Of a stretch of DNA of 23,568 nt, positions 22,666 through 23,568 are shown piece by piece. Source of the stretch: JAJKJG01 sp036386395 (GTDB lineage Bacteria; Pseudomonadota; Alphaproteobacteria; Rhizobiales; Beijerinckiaceae); the NCBI GenBank assembly GCA_036386395.1, contig DASVVU010000247.1:1-23568 (forward strand). The letters run 5' to 3'. A model generated the notes under the pieces. That model was not told the origin of the DNA and made no database searches. It saw only the letters and a program-made list of their open reading frames with translations. Both the position numbers and the translations under genes were made by a program. Each line of letters starts with the position of its first letter. Positions within the stretch are counted from its first letter, which is position 1.

Positions 22666-23568
22666 CGCTTCACGGGGAAGAGGCCGGTCGGCCGGAAGAA
22701 CAGGACGGCCGCCATGAGGATGTAGATCAGCATCGGGGCGATGGCGCGCCCGGTCTGGCTCGCCATCGAGGGGTCGAGGACGAGGCGCAGGAAGGTGGGC
22801 GCCAAAGAGCGCCCGAGCGTGTCGACGAGGCCGATGAGGAGCGCGGCCAGGAACGCGCCGCGGATCGAGCCGATGCCGCCGATGACGATCACCACGAAGG
22901 CGAGGATCAGGATGTTGTCGCCCATGCCGGGCTCGACCGAGAGGATCGGCGCGACCATGGCGCCTGCGAAGCCCGCGAGCATCGCCCCGAAGCCGAACAC
23001 CACCATGAACAGGCGCCGGATGTCGACGCCGAGCGCCGACACCATGGCGGCGTTCGAGGCGCCGGCCCGGATCAGCATCCCGGCACGGGTGTGGTGGACG
23101 AGGACGTAGAGGAGGAGGCCGACGAGGAGGCCCGCCGCGATGATGGCGAGGCGGTAGACCGGGTAGAGCAGCCCGGGCATCAGCGCGATCGAGCCGGAGA
23201 GCGCCGACGGCACCGGCACGAAGAGCGGCGCCGCCCCCCACACCGCTTTCACGCCCTGGTTCAGGAACAGGATGACGCCGAAGGTCGCGAGCACCTGGTC
23301 GAGGTGGTCGCGGTCGTAGAGGTGGCGGAAGACCAGAACCTCGAGGAGGAGGCCGAAGGCGAGGGCCGCGGGAAGGGCGAGGGCGAGGCCGGCCGTAAAG
23401 CTCCCGGTCCAGGCGACGAGGGCGGCGGCGAAATAGGCCCCGACCATGTACTGCACGCCGTGGGCGAGGTTGATGAAGTCCATCACCCCGAACACGAGCG
23501 TCAGCCCGGCCGCGATCAGGAACAGGATGATCCCGAACTGCAGGCCGTTGAGCGTCTGGACGAGGAAG
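22662..23568 (-). CDS. livH: Branched-chain amino-acid-type ABC transporter, permease LivH (partial)
   Basis: The gene enters from the right edge, so its start is outside the window. Reading from 23567 gives FLVQTLNGLQFGIILFLIAAGLTLVFG, which leads directly into MDFINLAHG, the typical LivH N-terminal helix and loop. A GTG at 23495 is therefore internal. About eight membrane helices follow, with the GASNAAMVSALGVDIRR cytoplasmic loop, the EGMG-like VEPGMGDNILILAFVVIVIGG segment and GSIRGAFLAALLIG. At most a few codons are missing. The periplasmic substrate-binding protein that every Liv system needs is not seen and should lie further right or elsewhere. Confidence 0.92.
   Translation of the reverse strand, partial: FLVQTLNGLQFGIILFLIAAGLTLVFGVMDFINLAHGVQYMVGAYFAAALVAWTGSFTAGLALALPAALAFGLLLEVLVFRHLYDRDHLDQVLATFGVILFLNQGVKAVWGAAPLFVPVPSALSGSIALMPGLLYPVYRLAIIAAGLLVGLLLYVLVHHTRAGMLIRAGASNAAMVSALGVDIRRLFMVVFGFGAMLAGFAGAMVAPILSVEPGMGDNILILAFVVIVIGGIGSIRGAFLAALLIGLVDTLGRSLAPTFLRLVLDPSMASQTGRAIAPMLIYILMAAVLFFRPTGLFPVKR

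Noticed and set aside
22666..23241. N-terminal extension of LivM into livH
   Set aside because: It is the out-of-frame reading of livH; LivM proteins begin near the GTG at 22665.

Overview
The window is GC-rich chromosomal DNA from an alphaproteobacterium, most likely Hyphomicrobiales and possibly close to Methylobacteriaceae. The indications are the mrcA-prfB gene order, the AsmA/DUF3971 protein, the CCTCATCCTGAGGTGC-type palindromic repeats, and the aromatic-CoA flavoenzyme beside a Liv-type transporter. The taxonomic guess is inference; the genes themselves are read from sequence.

Layout. Positions 1-331 hold the 3' end of mrcA (PBP1A). A 589-base gene-free stretch (332-920) follows, with a hairpin, spaced ATGTCG repeats, a degenerate second copy of the mrcA 3' end and a 127-bp palindromic element. 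prfB (921-2049) encodes release factor 2 and needs a programmed +1 frameshift at CTT-TGA-C, so its first 23 codons lie in another frame. It is followed by a conspicuously AT-rich insert (about 2045-3395) with one gene for an unfamiliar two-helix membrane protein (DUF6161-like). A zinc alcohol dehydrogenase (3400-4557) follows, then a 180-bp inverted-repeat element and, on the minus strand, a hybrid histidine kinase with an MHYT membrane sensor (4739-7003).

The 7004-7429 gap holds a good leftward intrinsic terminator with no upstream gene, plus a 16-bp palindrome; together they suggest a small RNA of about 80-90 nt. Next come a secreted Cys-rich Sel1-like protein, a membrane diguanylate cyclase, a SRPBCC protein and a PhnB/VOC-fold protein (minus, translationally coupled), a membrane-anchored M23 peptidase (minus) and a PrxQ/BCP peroxiredoxin without a resolving Cys (minus). 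Divergent from the last is a 1156-residue AsmA-like protein.

From 15979 the window is catabolic. A 785-residue fusion of an FAD monooxygenase and an old-yellow-enzyme domain (2-aminobenzoyl-CoA monooxygenase/reductase or salicylyl-CoA 5-hydroxylase type) sits behind a perfect TTTAAGCTTAAA palindrome. A repeat-derived spacer and a second FAD monooxygenase follow. Convergent to these is a tightly overlapping livH-livM-livG-livF-cupin operon on the minus strand (19755 to beyond 23568). Together they suggest uptake and CoA-dependent oxidation of an aromatic acid. The CoA ligase, the substrate-binding protein and any regulator are not in the window.

No tRNA, rRNA, CRISPR array, transposase or phage gene was found. 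The main unknowns are the AT-rich insert gene and the possible small RNA. Most other genes are well-known families.
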